A DNA stretch of 64,000 nucleotides from Anastrepha obliqua (GCF_027943255.1 NC_072893.1:113211784-113275783), one strand, 5' to 3'; shown: positions 9,757-22,239, numbered from the stretch's first letter. Made by a program: numbers and translations. Notes: generated by a model from the letters alone, not told the origin.

Positions 9757-10620
9757 AGTATTCCAAAAAGTCCCGTAAATTTAGAGATTACCTTTGTAGT
9801 TGTGTTTTTCTGTTTCACAGCTTACAAAAATAAAAGATTTCCGAGAGTCCCAAAAATTTTCGGGAATACCTTAATGGTCGGTTTTCTGTTTCGCAGTAAC
9901 ACAAATTAAGTATTCAAAAAACTACCGCACATTTTCGGGTTTTCTTAATATTCGTTTTTCTCTGTTTGACAGCTTACATAATTCTAGAAAGTTACGAAAA
10001 TTTTCGGGATTACCTTAATAGCCGATTTTTTCTGTTGCGCAGCTTAAACAAATTAAGTGTATTTAAACGTACCGACAATTCTCGGGATTGCCTTAATAGT
10101 CCTTTTTTTAGATTTCTCAGCTTACACAATTTAAAAATTCTAGGTAGTACCGAAAAATTTCGGGATTATCTTAATAGACAGTTTTTTTCTGTTTCACAGC
10201 TTACACAAATTAAGTATTCCAAAAAGTCCCGAACATTTTCGGGATTACTTAAACAATCTGCTTTTTACGTCTCCCAAATTACAAAAATAAAGAATTCCCG
10301 AAAGTTCCAAACATTTTCGACATTACCTCTATAGTCGTTTTGCTGCTTCACGGTAACACAAATTAAAAATTCAATAATGTCCCGAAAATTGTAGGGATCA
10401 AATTAGTAGTCCGTGTTTTAGGTTTCACTGCTCCCACAAATGAAGAATTCTAGAAAGTCCCAAACATGTGCGGGATTCCTTAACGGTCGGCCTTTAAGGC
10501 TTTACAGCTTGCACAAATTAAGAATTCTAAAAAATCCTGAAAATATTCGGGATTACAGTTTACACAGATTAATAATTGTAGAAAGTCACGAAAACTATCG
10601 TGATTTCGGGATTTTTTTGT
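9757..10620. repeat. ~78-bp satellite-like array, about 11 degenerate copies
   Basis: The unit contains AAGTATTCCAAAAAGTCCCG, TTTTCGGGATTACCTTAATA, then TTTTTCTGTTTCACAGCTTAC and ACAAATTAA. The TTCGGGATTA anchor recurs at spacings mostly between 75 and 80 bp. Divergence between copies is substantial. ORFs across it are repeat artefacts. Confidence 0.8.
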
Positions 10621-10629
10621 TTTCCTTGT

Positions 10630-11010
10630 TCACTCCTTCTCCAAGTGTTTTTTGGTCGAACGCGACCTCTGCTTCCTCCCAGTGCCATTATCGTGATGCT
10701 ATCTGGTGGTTTTCTCCATCGCCACTTTCTGCATTTGATTTGCCTAAGGATGGGTTCCTCGTTCGTTAATCTCCACAGCGTTTGGTCAGAATATTCTGTA
10801 GCTGATGCGGAGGCATTTTTTTATGAAGGATTGTAGCCTCTATGTGATGGTTTTAGAGACCAGCCATGTTTCGCTTCCGTACAACAATACGGACTTCACG
10901 CATGAGCCAAATATTCGTAGTTTAATGCACCTGGAGATTTGCGAACTCACCCCTTACTGTATGCATTCACCCGGGATTAGCGTTAAAGTAAAAAATTTCG
11001 CCGCTATAAA
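10630..11010 (-). pseudogene. LINE reverse-transcriptase C-terminal fragment
   Basis: Read on the minus strand, the degenerate frames give KSVLLYGSETWLVSKTIT, then a shifted RIF-PNAVE stretch, then NEEPILRQIKCRKWRWRK and finally RVRPKNTWRR. This order (LLYGxETW, a basic KWRW block, and RGRPxxTWRR) is the characteristic region after the RT domain in RTE/CR1-like non-LTR retrotransposons of insects. Several frameshifts and an in-frame stop make it non-functional. The fragment sits between the 78-bp array and a ~180-bp repeat. The LINE at 55950-56760 carries the RT part of a similar element. Clade assignment is tentative. Confidence 0.7.
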
Positions 11011-11039
11011 GTCATCCGCATTACGATCTTCTCTAACTA

Positions 11040-11120
11040 TTGCTTAAACAGTGTCCTCTATCCCCAGTTTGTTACTAAAAGATTATGTAATGTAAGCACT
11101 TCTGCTAAGCGAAACTATCA
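11040..11120. repeat. Partial copy of ~180-bp repeat, left of mariner
   Basis: GTTACTAAAAGATTATGTAA matches the units at 12411, 12636 and 12817. It is separated from them by the mariner element, indicating that the mariner inserted into this repeat. Confidence 0.6.
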
Positions 11121-11122
11121 TA

Positions 11123-12278
11123 CGAAGGGTGCCTTTTATCTTTCGGTATTTGGCAACCCTGGTGTTGCAATCTGGCAACTGACAGCTGTATCGCAAAGTG
11201 GGAGATTTTTTGGCTTTTACGTACTCAAAACGTTTTGAAATACCAGCGCTATTTGTGTTGTTTACAGTAACTTAAAAGATTCATCTCGGTCCAAAAATGG
11301 AATTAAATCGGGAACATTTTCGTGCGATTATTTTTTACAACTTTCGACGTTGATTAACTCAGCAACATTGCATGGATGAACTTAATTCATTTTTTGGCGA
11401 TGAAGCTCCATCAAGGACGAGTGTTTATCGATGGTATGGTGAATTCAATCGTGGTCGTAGTTCACTCCAAGACGAATTTCGTGAAGGTCGTCCAAAATCA
11501 GTTGTTGTTCCGAATACCATTGATGCTGTGCGCGAACTGATATTGCAAGATCGTCATAAGACCTATCTTAGGCATTAGTGGGACCAGCATACATTCAATA
11601 TTGCATAAACATTTGACTGTCAAAAAAATTTGTTCGCGTTGGATCCCACACAATTTGTCAATCGCCCAAAAAAAGGCTCGTGTCGATTGGTCGAAGGAAA
11701 TGCTCAAAAAATACGATTGCGGGGCTTCGAAACACGTCTATGACATCGTGACAGGTGATGAATCATGGATTTACGCGTATGAGCGACTGTATGGGTGTTT
11801 CAAGATGAGCCAAATCCAACAAAAGTTGTTCGCGCACGAAGCACTTCCAAGCAAATGGTCGCCTGTTTTTTCGGAAAAACTGGACATGTCGCAACCGTAC
11901 CACTAGAACAACAGTAAATTCTGAGTGGTACACAACCATTTGTTTGCCAGTTGTCTTCCAAGAAATTAGGAAAACCAATCGCCAAAGACGGATCACTCTT
12001 CACCAGGACAATGCGAGCTCTCACACATCGGCTCAAACAACTGCATTTTTGAGCACCCAAAACATCGAATTAATGGGTCATCCGCCGGTTGCGGTATTCA
12101 GAATGCATGTTTTAGAGGTACCTCATTCAGAGTGGCAAAAGTGCTTCGACAATTGGTTCAAACGCATGCAAAAGTGTATAGATCTTCATGGAGAATATTT
12201 TGAAAAACAATAAAGTGATTTTCGATGATTAAAATTTGTTTTTGTTCTCTAATCCCGAAATATAAAAGGCACCCCTCG
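11123..12278 (+). mobile_element. Mariner transposon, 1,156 bp, TA-flanked
   Basis: Inverted ends CGAAGGGTGCCTTTTAT (left) and CGAGGGGTGCCTTTTAT (rc of right) are about 25 bp long and flanked by TA at 11121-11122 and 12279-12280. The transposase is broken. The element lies within a ~180-bp repeat whose copies are seen on both sides. Size is slightly below the usual ~1.3 kb because of internal deletions. Confidence 0.9.
11297..12213 (+). pseudogene. Mariner transposase, decayed
   Basis: Translation from ATG at 11297 gives MELNREHFRAIIFYNFRR and then a stop. The frame continues with the N-terminal helix-turn-helix (DEAPSRTSVYRWYGEFNRGR) up to 11578. Further segments in shifted frames give KKICSRWIPHNLSIAQKKAR, the first catalytic Asp in TGDESWIYAYE near 11755-11780, the second in HQDNASSHTSA near 12000-12030, and the C-terminus WFKRMQKCIDLHGEYFEKQ. 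A deletion after HPP near 12080 removes the SPDLAPxD region with the third Asp. With a nonsense codon, frameshifts and a missing catalytic residue it cannot be active. Confidence 0.85.
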
Positions 12279-12299
12279 TATAACTTTTTAACTTCAAAA

Positions 12300-12960
12300 A
12301 ACCTTGAAAATTATGGGATCTCGTTACTGAGGTAAGATAGCAAAATTCTGGGTTTTAAAATCATATATACATATACATCAACATTATCTTTTATCGTTTG
12401 TTTCAGCAGCGTCTGTTACTAAGAGTGTATGTAATGTTATGCATACTAGCCGGTGAGTGGGCCTTTAATATTATGATAATCACAGCCTATTGCTCAGCAA
12501 CTTTATATGACTTGTTTGTGGAGTGGGACTAACACTATGGTAACTACAGATTTTAAACATAAATCACACGTTGAAAATTGTACGCATCACCATTATGTGC
12601 TCAATATTATTTTAACAGTGTCCGGTACTACTCGGCCTCTGTTACTGAGAGGTTGTGTAATGTTACAAATACTATTCGCTGAGTGGACCTTTAACATTAT
12701 GATAATCGCGCGCTTTTTGTTAACTACAGATTTTAAGCATAAATCACTCGTTTGAAATCGTACATATCACTATTATGTGCTAAATATTATTTTAAAAGCG
12801 TCCCTTAGTATGCGGCGTCTGTTATTGAAAGGTTGTGTAATGTTACAAATACTACTCGCTCAGTGGGCCCTTAACATTATGATAATCACAGATTTTTGCA
12901 CTAAGCAGTTTCTACATATAACTTGTTTTCTTGTTATCATAAAATGGATAAGCCAGCTTA
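12300..12960. repeat. ~180-bp tandem repeat, three or more copies
   Basis: Anchors resembling CTGTTACTGAGAGGTTGTGT followed by AATGTTACAAATACT occur at 12411, 12636 and 12817; the last two are 181 bp apart and the first pair 225 bp. Linked words include ACCTTTAACATTATGATAAT and ATTATGTGCT. Diverged array with no coding role. Confidence 0.75.
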
Positions 12961-12964
12961 AAGC

Positions 12965-14440
12965 CATTCTTTTTTGAGTTTTGAAATGTATACGAGTTTT
13001 GAAATGTTTTAACATTCGTGTACGAGATTCATGCATCCGACTAACTTAACACGCGCCAACTAACTTCTTATGCTTAAAAATCATTTTATAATCACTTGTA
13101 CAAATCGATGTTTTAATTGCATAATAAATGGTTCTAAACACCACATAAAATAGTGTTAGCTAATGACTTACCATAGTTGATAGAAAAAAAGAGTCGAAAA
13201 CTAGTTGCACCGCAGGAAAACCACCATAAATAACAAAGGCACATACACACACACTTTGCAACTGACAGTTTTGCACACATATATTTACATAATTATAGAG
13301 TATTTATGCAAGTGTGCATACTTTTGCATTTAAATATTTAATACATCCAAACATACACATCGTGTGTACATATGTATATATGAATGTTATAATGGGTACG
13401 CGTTTGAAAGCAAGTCTAATAGGCTATGTTACTCATACGCCGCGGCGCTGTTAGGTTAAAGGTTTTACAAAGCGCAAATCAAAAGCTGCGAAATGCCGCA
13501 AAGTGGTGCCACAAAAGTGTTGCTTTAATGTGGCAACATTTAACACACAGTCAACAGATAAAATAAATGACACGAGCAAAAGAAGTTTTATGTAAATATG
13601 CGCGTTGATGTATTATAAAACAAAGAACCCGCTTAGTTGGCGACTAATTTCAATTATTTATGCTGCCGCGATTTGAAGCGCTAACAAACACTTTATGATG
13701 CACATACAATCGCATATATAAGTAGTACACTGCCGTTGGTAGTTACACTGCTTTATTTCTATGCACTTTACGAAAAAATGTAGCTAACAACAAAGGACTG
13801 ACAATGCGACCACTAACTGCAGTGCTGGTAAGCCGGTGAGCTGAGTGCGACTAGATGTCGTTAAAGTGACTAGCGTTTTGGCGAATTTGCGGCAAAAATG
13901 ATTACATACTCGCACGTCAATGGAGGCAATGCATATTGAATTTGTTCCGCATTGCTTTGGGTCGAACGTATGCGATCAGATTTTATGCAAGTAAATACAT
14001 ATGTAGGTATGTATTTATGCAAGTTATGCACAATGTGATTTATATATGTATGGAAAATGAGAAAAAATGTATTGCAAGTACAAATGTGTGCACTTTGAGG
14101 TTTTAGGCGCTTCAAAAGCTGTAAGTAAAGTAAGCTTGCGGTTTTGATTTTCCTTCAGCTGACGGTACAATACTTCGATTAAATATGTACATACATATGT
14201 AGCGGGAAACATGAGTAAAGAAGTAACAGTAATACAATAACTAAAACAAAAAATATATTTCTTACTTATACCTTAAATACACTATGTTGAAGTGCGCTAC
14301 CTTTAGTGCTAAGCTTGCATATCGGCTGCACTGAAGGTATCTCATAAATATCAAATAACTGCACTTGTTGGTTGTCACTCGTGCACTTGCATATAGGCAT
14401 ATAAGTAACACGCTAGTGCATGAATGGTGTTATTTGGAAA
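12965..14440. other. Intergenic DNA without a supported gene
   Basis: AT-rich sequence with TATGTA-type simple stretches near 13360-13385, 13990-14050 and 14180-14200. ORFs of 60-80 codons on the minus strand show no domain. Confidence 0.45.
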
Positions 14441-14444
14441 CTGG

Positions 14445-16260
14445 TTTGATAGTAACTAGTATCGGACTAGTTGCAAATGGCTAGTTCGACAGTGAGCAGC
14501 ATCGGACCAATTGCAAAATGACCAAATAGTACCAAATAGCTGTATACAAAATAAATATTCATCTAATATTACTGATACAAAATGCTTTCAAATGAGGAGT
14601 ATAGACGTGGATTCAAGGATTCAAATAATTGCGTAGTGAATACCAAAAATCCTAATTACCATTACTTTAAAAATGATGAGCCATAAGTTAGCAGAGTATT
14701 TAAATAAAAAATAAAAGTTATTGAATATCAATAGGAATATTAATATTATTGAGATGAAATATTATTGAATATACAATTACAACAAAAAAAAAATTAAGTC
14801 GAACAACGAATTTTAGGATAAGAAAACAATTTGCGTAATATTTTAATTTATAATAAAATATTTGTTGACTTTTTTAGCCCATCCACAAGTGGTGATTTTC
14901 GCCACAGATCAGACTATATTCTTTGGGGGCAATTTTGCACTAGTTTACTAACTAGTAAATACTGATAAAAAGACTAATCAATTGTCATTTCGTACAAAAT
15001 ATTATTGAATAGCATGGAATATTTAATTTTTATAAACAAAATTGTATTAAGTCACACAACGAAGTTAAGGCTAAGAAACATTTTTGTAGTGTCTTAATTC
15101 CTAAAAAAATATTTTTGATGCTTTTACTTATCAATTTTTATCTACTTTTTAAGCCGTTGTAATAAAATATTTTGTTTTTTAACTTGTCCAAAGCTGGTAA
15201 ATTTCGCCACAATTTGGACTATATTTTCTGGAATGAATTATGAACTAGTTCAATAACTAGTATAATACTGATACAATGGCTTATCAGTTATTTAACTCAT
15301 TTAATGCTGAATGCTCAGGCGAACTAATTGTCATTTCGTACAAAATCATATTGAATGCCACGAAATATTACATTTTTGTAAAAATAAAATTGTATTAAGT
15401 CAAAGGACGAATTTAAAGGTAAATATCATTTAAATCACAGTAAAATATGTTTGAAACTTTTATTTAAGAATTTTTATTGACTTGTTTAACCCGTCCAAAC
15501 GTGGTGATTTTCGCCACAAATCAGACTATAAGATATGTATATATATATTTACATATATAATTGGCGCGTACACCCTTTTTGGGTGTTTGGCCGAGCTCCT
15601 CCTCCTATTTGTGGTGTGCGTCTTGATGTTGTTCCAAAAATGGTGGGACCTACAGTTTCACGCCGACTCCGAACGGCAAATATTTTTATGATAAGCTTTT
15701 TCATGGAATAAGATAAGATAAGAAACATTTTTTTTTAATGTTTTAGTTCATAATAATATATTTTGGAGGCTTTTATTTATCAATTTTTATTTACTTTTTT
15801 AACCCGTCCAAAGCTGGTGATTTTTGCCAAAAACTAAACTATGTGTTTTTGGCTCTATTATGAACTAGTTCAGTAACTAGTATAATTTTGATACACAGGC
15901 TAACCAGTTGTTTAGCCCATCTAGTGCTGACTCACAGGCTAACAATTTTAATTTCATACAAAATATGTAATATTGAATACCATTTTTAAAAACAAAATTT
16001 TATTAAGACAAACGACGAACTCAAAGGTAAGTAACAAGTTTGAACAATTTCTTAATTCATAAAAAAATATTTTTTAAGCTTCTATTTAACAATTTTTTAA
16101 CCTGTTCAAAACTGGTGATTTTCGTCATAAATTAGACTATATTTTTTTGGGTCAATTATGAACTAGTTTATTAACTAGCATAATACTGGTACAAAAACTG
16201 AGTAGTTGCTTATTTCTTGCAATGCTGATGCACAGGCTGACAATTGCCATTTCGTAAGCC
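14445..16260. repeat. ~300-bp satellite, five to six diverged copies
   Basis: The anchor GGTGATTTTCGCCAC recurs at about 14894, 15197, 15501, 15816 and 16112, at spacings of 303, 304, 315 and 296 bp. Each unit also holds an AACTAGTxxxATACTGATAC block, AATTGTCATTTCGTACAAAAT and a run similar to AAATTGTATTAAGTCAAACG. One unit is interrupted by a SINE and a TATA-rich simple stretch at 15530-15715. Confidence 0.85.
15560..15715 (-). repeat. tRNA-derived SINE, 3' part only
   Basis: Minus-strand copy of the SINE core (TTTGGCCGAGCTCCTCCTCC at about 15588-15607 on the plus strand). It lacks the tRNA-like head. It replaces roughly half of one satellite unit, so insertion came with loss of satellite DNA or unequal exchange. 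Confidence 0.8.
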
Positions 16261-16264
16261 ATCG

Positions 16265-17900
16265 CCGTATTAAAAATACCAGTTACTATCATTGGAAAAA
16301 ATACAGAATACGAACCACTTCAGCTGCACAGCAAACTGGTGGTTCAGAATTAGTAATTGTAGGTGTGACTATAGGGTACTTATTTATATTTAGGTATGTT
16401 CATTCATATTTCTGCGCACATATCTACATACTATACATATTTTTGATATTATATATATACTATATATGTATTTACAGTTAGTATCCACAACCACGCGCCA
16501 CCATCCATCCAACCCAGCCAAACAAATAGCCCACCTAGCGGCAAGCAACTACATTAAAGTATCGAAAAGCGAAAATCGCCTGTGTATTGGTTGCTTATTT
16601 TTTTGCATAACATTTAATGTTATTGCCTGTTTGTTTGCACAAGTCCGGCCATTGAGTTTATGTTTGCCAATCTATTGATAGTAAAAATGTTTTATGCCGA
16701 CCAAAATTTTAGTATTTATCCCATTAATAGTACAAGTACAAATCGGGGTTAGTTGCTAGAGACTTTATTATCGCATACGTTAATGAGAAAAAACAGATTT
16801 ACGTAGCTTGTTTCTTTTTTTTTTTTGTAAAGTAAAACTTTGCAACTTTTTGGCCTTCTTTGGGTGTTTTGATTTTGTTTTTGAAACAAGACAAGTAAAA
16901 CTTTGCCAATTTTTGGCCTTCTTTGGGTGTTTTTTTCTTTTTTTTTTGAAACAAAACAAGTAATGCTACTTAATTGCTGGATTAATGTTATAGTTTATTA
17001 TAAGCATTCAGAATTAATGAAATTTTTTACACAAACACAAAGCTAAATAGCTCCACTGGAACACTGGAAAAACTACTTTTTCTTTCTCAAGAAATTATCA
17101 GAGGTTAAATCTTTTGATCCACTGAAAGAAAGGAAGGCGGCACACACAGAAGTAAACCAAGTTTTCATATTTTTATTTTCTTTTATTTTAAAAATTCAGT
17201 TTTTATTATAAAAAATTCAGTTTTTCTTAAGGAAAAGACAACTAATAATTTGTCGCTAAACAATATAAAAATTTCGCCATTATTTATTATAATTGGCACT
17301 ATTCGACGTCGGATCGAATTAACGAGACTGAAGGACGCTAATGCCGATTTTTGCCTATTCTTCTTATGCCGTCTCTTTGTGTTGTTCGCCTGTATTTTCG
17401 TGACATAAGAAACAGGCTTTGCTTGAGCAAATATTAATCACTTCAAGCATTCTTCGAAACATCTAGCTTGTATGTACAATGTGATACCGCGCCCTATATC
17501 ATAGGCATTTGTTAATAAATAAATCATTAAAAAAGTATTCAAGATATCAATAAATTAACGCCTAATATAAGGAATTGTTTTTTTAAACATAAAAATTTCA
17601 GGAGCTACAAAAAACATAATTTTAAGTTACACGTGCATTCACCCATACCCACAACCTACACCACATAATTCTTTCGGTATATTTTCAATGTAGCATCGCA
17701 AAAACGTATAAAAAGTGCATATAACAAAACAAAAACGCAAGGTGCCCAAATAGCAGCTATGGTAGTAGTAGCACAGCAACAAAAGTGAGAGCAGTAGTGG
17801 CGGCAGCAGCATATAGGAAAAATTGGTAGTAGTGCTTCGGCCAACTACAAATTCCAGCTATTCTTTTGCTATTTTTTAGCAGCAATAAGTTACCGAATTG
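16265..17900. other. Intergenic DNA without a supported gene
   Basis: Contains a short two-copy repeat near 16835-16960 (CTTTGCAACTTTTTGGCCTT and CTTTGCCAATTTTTGGCCTT, each followed by CTTTGGGTGTTTT). ORFs at 16206-16678 and 17656-17844 show no domain. Confidence 0.45.
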
Positions 17901-17918
17901 CCGTACATCTTCGAAAAT

Positions 17919-18152
17919 TTACTTGGAAAAAATACTGTAGACGTCCTCTATTGGATTTAAGTCGGGTCTAGTTACAAGCCAGCATAACACAGGAATATTA
18001 TATTTATTTTCGACACGCGAAACTACGTTGCACGTTTGGCACTGTGGATTGGCATGTTTGGCACTGTGGCTACTGATGCACCCAATACTCACTACTTCAA
18101 CAAAACTCAAACAAACTTCATCCAATACCTCTATGGAATTTCCGACGTTCAC
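17919..18152 (-). pseudogene. Tc1-like transposase C-terminal remnant
   Basis: The end of this 77-codon minus-strand frame reads ENKYNIPVLCWLVTRPDLNPIEDVYSIFSK when taken in two steps (ENKYNIPVLCW, then TRPDLNPIEDVYSI). That is the hallmark region around the catalytic Glu of Tc1 transposases, with the DLNPIE box intact. Upstream residues no longer match the QDNDPKH box. The rest of the element is gone. Confidence 0.7.
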
Positions 18153-18159
18153 CTTATGC

Positions 18160-18950
18160 TAAACAAAATGTAGCTAAACAATTGGTAGCTAAAAGCAGTT
18201 CGGATCAGAAGAGTGGCATCATAGAAATTTTGAGAATGGCGCGTTTATCTTACCCATCGAATAACTCTCCAATACTTCTGGCAACTATCAGGTTAGTCCA
18301 AATAAACTTTTTTTATCGCTACAAATGATGGATTGCCATTCATCATCTCAAAGCTTTTGGTTTTCAGCGAATTCGAATTAAGCTGCTTTGTGGCGCGGCG
18401 TAAGCTTCGCTTATAGCCAATCGATTTTTATATTTCAGTATTGAACCTTGACTTGAAACTTGTCCTCTTCATAACATTGAGAGAAGGCTCGCTTCTAATT
18501 TGGTTAAGGCTGATATTGGAAACGGATCGGGCACACGTTACGAAAGGACTCAACTAAAGTCTGCAGACAGACGCGAGAATGGAATCTGCAAAGTAACAGA
18601 CGCAAGAGCAGCCTAGGCGAACATGGAGGAGAACGCCTGAAAAGGAGAGTTTAAGGTAGCTTAAATGCAAAAAAAGATAGCTTAAATGCTACCCGGTAGT
18701 CATTTAAGGAATTTAAAGACATTGTGCAGAACTGTACCCGATGAAAACGTTCGTACGTGGGGACCCTATGTTTCATTCGGGACCAAAGAAAGTAATGAGA
18801 AAGATGAATCCTCAATCCAGGTTTTTTTGTTCGGGATTTTGCAACAAATTTTGAATTACGTTTTTGTTTCACGTTTTTATTGCTTTTCTCTTCGCGTATT
18901 GTTTCTATAAAAAATCTTCTGCCATTCAGGGACAGCATAAAATTTTAGGT
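18160..18950. other. Intergenic DNA without a supported gene
   Basis: No domain in the overlapping 74- and 95-codon ORFs at 18651-18938, which lie on opposite strands over the same bases. Confidence 0.4.
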
Positions 18951-18957
18951 CACGTCA

Positions 18958-19045
18958 GCATAAAACTGTAGGAACAGCATCAAGACGCACACCACAAATT
19001 TGACGAGGAGATCGCTCAAAAAGGGCGTATGCGCCATATATAAGG
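18958..19045 (+). repeat. tRNA-derived SINE, short 3' fragment
   Basis: AACAGCATCAAGACGCACAC and the following CACAAAT...GACGAGGAGATCGCTC match the 3' part of the full SINE at 42192-42489. Confidence 0.7.
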
Positions 19046-19049
19046 TAGC

Positions 19050-20230
19050 GCAAAATTGATTATCCTAGCGGAAGATTTATAAATTTTGCAAATGTCGTCA
19101 GAAGTCAATATTATTTGGCACTTGTGAAATAGACAGATTTACATGGCATGTTTTGGTTGTTAATCCGCTTTCATACTTATTGCGAATTATTTTACAACAA
19201 AGATTCAATCCAAAGCAAAATTCCATCTGAATATTGTTAATATTTAACCAAATGGATGTGTGCATGCCGCGGTCTCTAAAGCTCCGAAGAGTCAGGGCAA
19301 AGCACCTTAGGTCTCAAACTCGTCTATGAAAAATCCCAATTCATACCTCCAAGCTGGTGGAAAGGGGGCAACGTTTCGAATCTCGAATGACTAACATCAC
19401 TTTTCAATTTACTTCTCCTAATAGTGTTTGGCAGGTAGCGGAGATATACAATCCGCAAAAAATATATAGCACCTTAATATAATATAATAATTTTTTTTTT
19501 CTGACGGAGGGGGTTTGTTATATGAAGAAAATGCGCAATACAGCAAACTGGGCTACAAAACTGCATATATAATTTTTTTATTTTGCACATTCAGAAAAAA
19601 AACTGCCAAAACCTGTGAAAATGTTGAGATGCTATATTTTTTTCGTGGGCTGTTTGTGTTTCAGAGCTGCCTCGCGAAACGCTCATTACTGTAGTAGTTG
19701 AATTTTATAAACATTCAGAATCAATCATTTCATACTCATCACACGTCCGGTATTTGAAGGTATTCGGCCCTATACTAACTACTTCTTCGCATACCTATTT
19801 ACAACTGTTCATCTAACAACCCTCTTCTCATAGTCATACACCGCTAAAAAACGGCTCGTTTTTTAGCCCTAACTTTAGATGATGACGACAACACTGACTG
19901 ATGGTTCTCCTGCTCTATGCAGGTTTTAGTAAGCTGCTGCCTCAATAAAAACAACTTTTCAAATGATAATAACACATTACTTTTAAGCAGCTTTCGGTTG
20001 GCATCATTAAAATTTTTATTAGCAAAATCTTTTCAACCAACTAACTTAAAACACTTAATATTATATTTAAAAATAGAGCGCGAGCTCATTACATATTTTC
20101 AGTGCCAGTCGTTGAGTGACGCCTTTAATTGCATTTCCACTTTTTGCACTCATCGGACTCAGCCTTCAATAAAAACGACAATAAATTACCGAAACCATTC
20201 CCAAAATTAAGCAGAAATTTTACGAACACC
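19050..20230. other. Intergenic DNA without a supported gene
   Basis: A 97-codon plus-strand ORF at 19917-20210 has no recognisable domain and AT-driven composition. Nothing else noted. Confidence 0.4.
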
Positions 20231-20289
20231 TCGTAGTCCGTGCCCCTTTTTTTCTTATTAAAAAATTTTTTTTTTACATTTTTAAAATG

Positions 20290-20780
20290 TCCATTCACCA
20301 ACTTGGCGGCTCACGGCGGCACTTGGTGCAGTGTCAAATGTGTAATTGAAGTCGACAGCCGCGCATGCGCAACACAAGCGCAGACAGCCGAAAGTAAGAT
20401 TAGCATGCAAAACACAAAAAACCAAATACATAAAAAAGTGAGTCGCAACATCAACCGTAGCAAAGAAAGGTCGAATTAAAATTGAACATTCGCCACTTGA
20501 AACCAAAAACCTAAAGCGAAGAAAACGCAAAAAAAAAAATTATGAAATTGCGCACTTGTAGTCGCGCTCAAATGTGGCTTGAGTTAAGCCGCAGGGATAC
20601 TTTTCGAGGACCTTCGCATGAGAGGTGGTGTGAAGTTGGTTAAATTGGAAAGGTGTAGCGAAAGCAAACAAATTTATGCGATACTCAGCCAGCAGCCAGC
20701 AGGCAGCGAGTCAACGGCTGCGATAAGTGGTAATGGGCACCTGCACGGCAGACAGGCCACTACTGGTAAATAACAGCAAA
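20290..20780. other. GC-richer, leader-like segment
   Basis: Rich in CAGC, GCAACA and ACCAAAAACC words, with CAGCCAGCAGCCAGCAGGCAG at about 20690, in contrast to the AT-rich surroundings. This texture is typical of 5' leaders and promoters of large fly genes. No start codon with a long frame follows, so the call is inference only. Confidence 0.25.
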
Positions 20781-20784
20781 TGAA

Positions 20785-21640
20785 ATGATAATAGCAACAA
20801 CAACAACAACAATGCACACATTTTTGCTTACATCTGTTCAACGCAATTTGTTGCCGCTCATTTTTTGCGGGTTTGAGCTTTGACTTTGCGGTTGTTTGGT
20901 ATGATTTTTTTCATACCTACATTTCGTTGTTTTTGTTGCCATTTTTTGATTATTTTTTTTTTACCATTTTGTGAGTTTTTTTTTTGCCCATTTCACCTTT
21001 TGACAAGGCATTTCATCTTGAGTTTTGTTTGCACTTGCACTTTATTCGAGTGTTTTGTTGTTGCGCTTAATTTGCGCGTTTTCTTCTGGGCGCTCGTCTG
21101 AGATAATCATCGATGAAAGCGAAATTAAATGTTATTGTTTTTTTCCTACTCTTAATTTTATTTTAATTTTTTTACCTACTTATACTTCGATTTTACTTTT
21201 GTTTTTGCAAAACGTAATTTTTTCTCATTTCTCATTTTTTCTTCACATTCCATTTAACTTTTAAATAAGTGCTGCTATTGTTGTTGTGCCTTGACATTGA
21301 GTGGCTTGTTTTTTGTTGTCTTAGCAAATATTTTTCCCACCTGTATATATTTGTGCATTTTTGGTAGAAATTGTTTACCTTAGCTGGCGACAGTACGGGA
21401 TGGAATTTGAGTTATGGATTTTTTGGGCTTTGAACCCCAAAAGAAAATCCCTGATGTGTCAGAAATTTAGCTTATGGTACAGACATTGACAAAATGGAGT
21501 GGTTTTTGTTTGCGCAAATCAAAAATTCGTAAATCGAATTTTAAATAACAGTTGGCGACACAATTTTTGAGAGTTGAGAAATTCCCTTACAAAGTAAATG
21601 ACATCGAGTTTATACATAAAAACCCCCAAATGGATCGACT
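20785..21640. other. T-rich intergenic DNA
   Basis: Long T runs and an (AAC)n stretch at about 20797-20812. The cysteine- and phenylalanine-rich ORFs here follow from T-rich composition. Confidence 0.5.
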
Positions 21641-21654
21641 CAAGAAGATCAAAA

Positions 21655-21990
21655 TTTTTTTTGGTCGTCAAATTAAATTTTCATATACGTAACAAAGTTT
21701 TCTTAGAAAAAGTAGAAATACATAAAATCAATCTGAGCTAAATTTAATGTTAGGGAAATTTAAATAAAATTTCAGTAGCAATGGTTTCGCAAAATAGTTT
21801 AACTCATTTTTTAAATATTTTAACAAATTTTGAACCCCAATTATTGCTTCTCAGAGCGGGTATTTTCGACCATTTATTTGAGAAGTTCAAAAAATGCTCT
21901 GTTAAAAAAGGAGTTAGAAGATTAAAAGGTTCTATAAAATATATTTCTAGTAAAATTTCACTATGGGATTTCTGTTACAAAAACTGCGTA
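21655..21990 (+). repeat. Dispersed repeat A, copy 2
   Basis: Matches 5548-5815 over most of its length, including the CATTTATTTGAGAAG and TTTCACTATGGG words, and in inverted orientation shares GTTAGAAGA(T/C)TAAAAGGTTCTA with about 42530-42600. A 151-codon ORF (21781-22236) begins inside it, but its first part is open only in this copy. Confidence 0.6.
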
Positions 21991-22239
21991 GGAGCTATTC
22001 AGACCTTAGCCTTTAATTTGACGACCAGTGTAATCAGCCGAAAAGGTGATGGCAATAGACCAATAAGATACTACGATCAGACGATTGTTTGTGGAATCCC
22101 GTCAGGAATAAATCTTTTGCCAATCATCCAGATATCACTAAAAAGTGGAGGCATGAAAATAATAATAAGAATGGGCTATTCTAAATTCAGCTCTAGAAGT
22201 TTTTTGCATGAGTTTGTATTCCACGTTCAATGGTAGGAT

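Noticed and set aside
9966..10334. 122-codon ORF with internal periodicity
   Set aside because: It is the translation of the ~78-bp tandem array.
21781..22236. 151-codon plus-strand ORF
   Set aside because: Its first part lies in dispersed repeat A, whose other copy (5548-5815) does not keep the frame open; probably chance.
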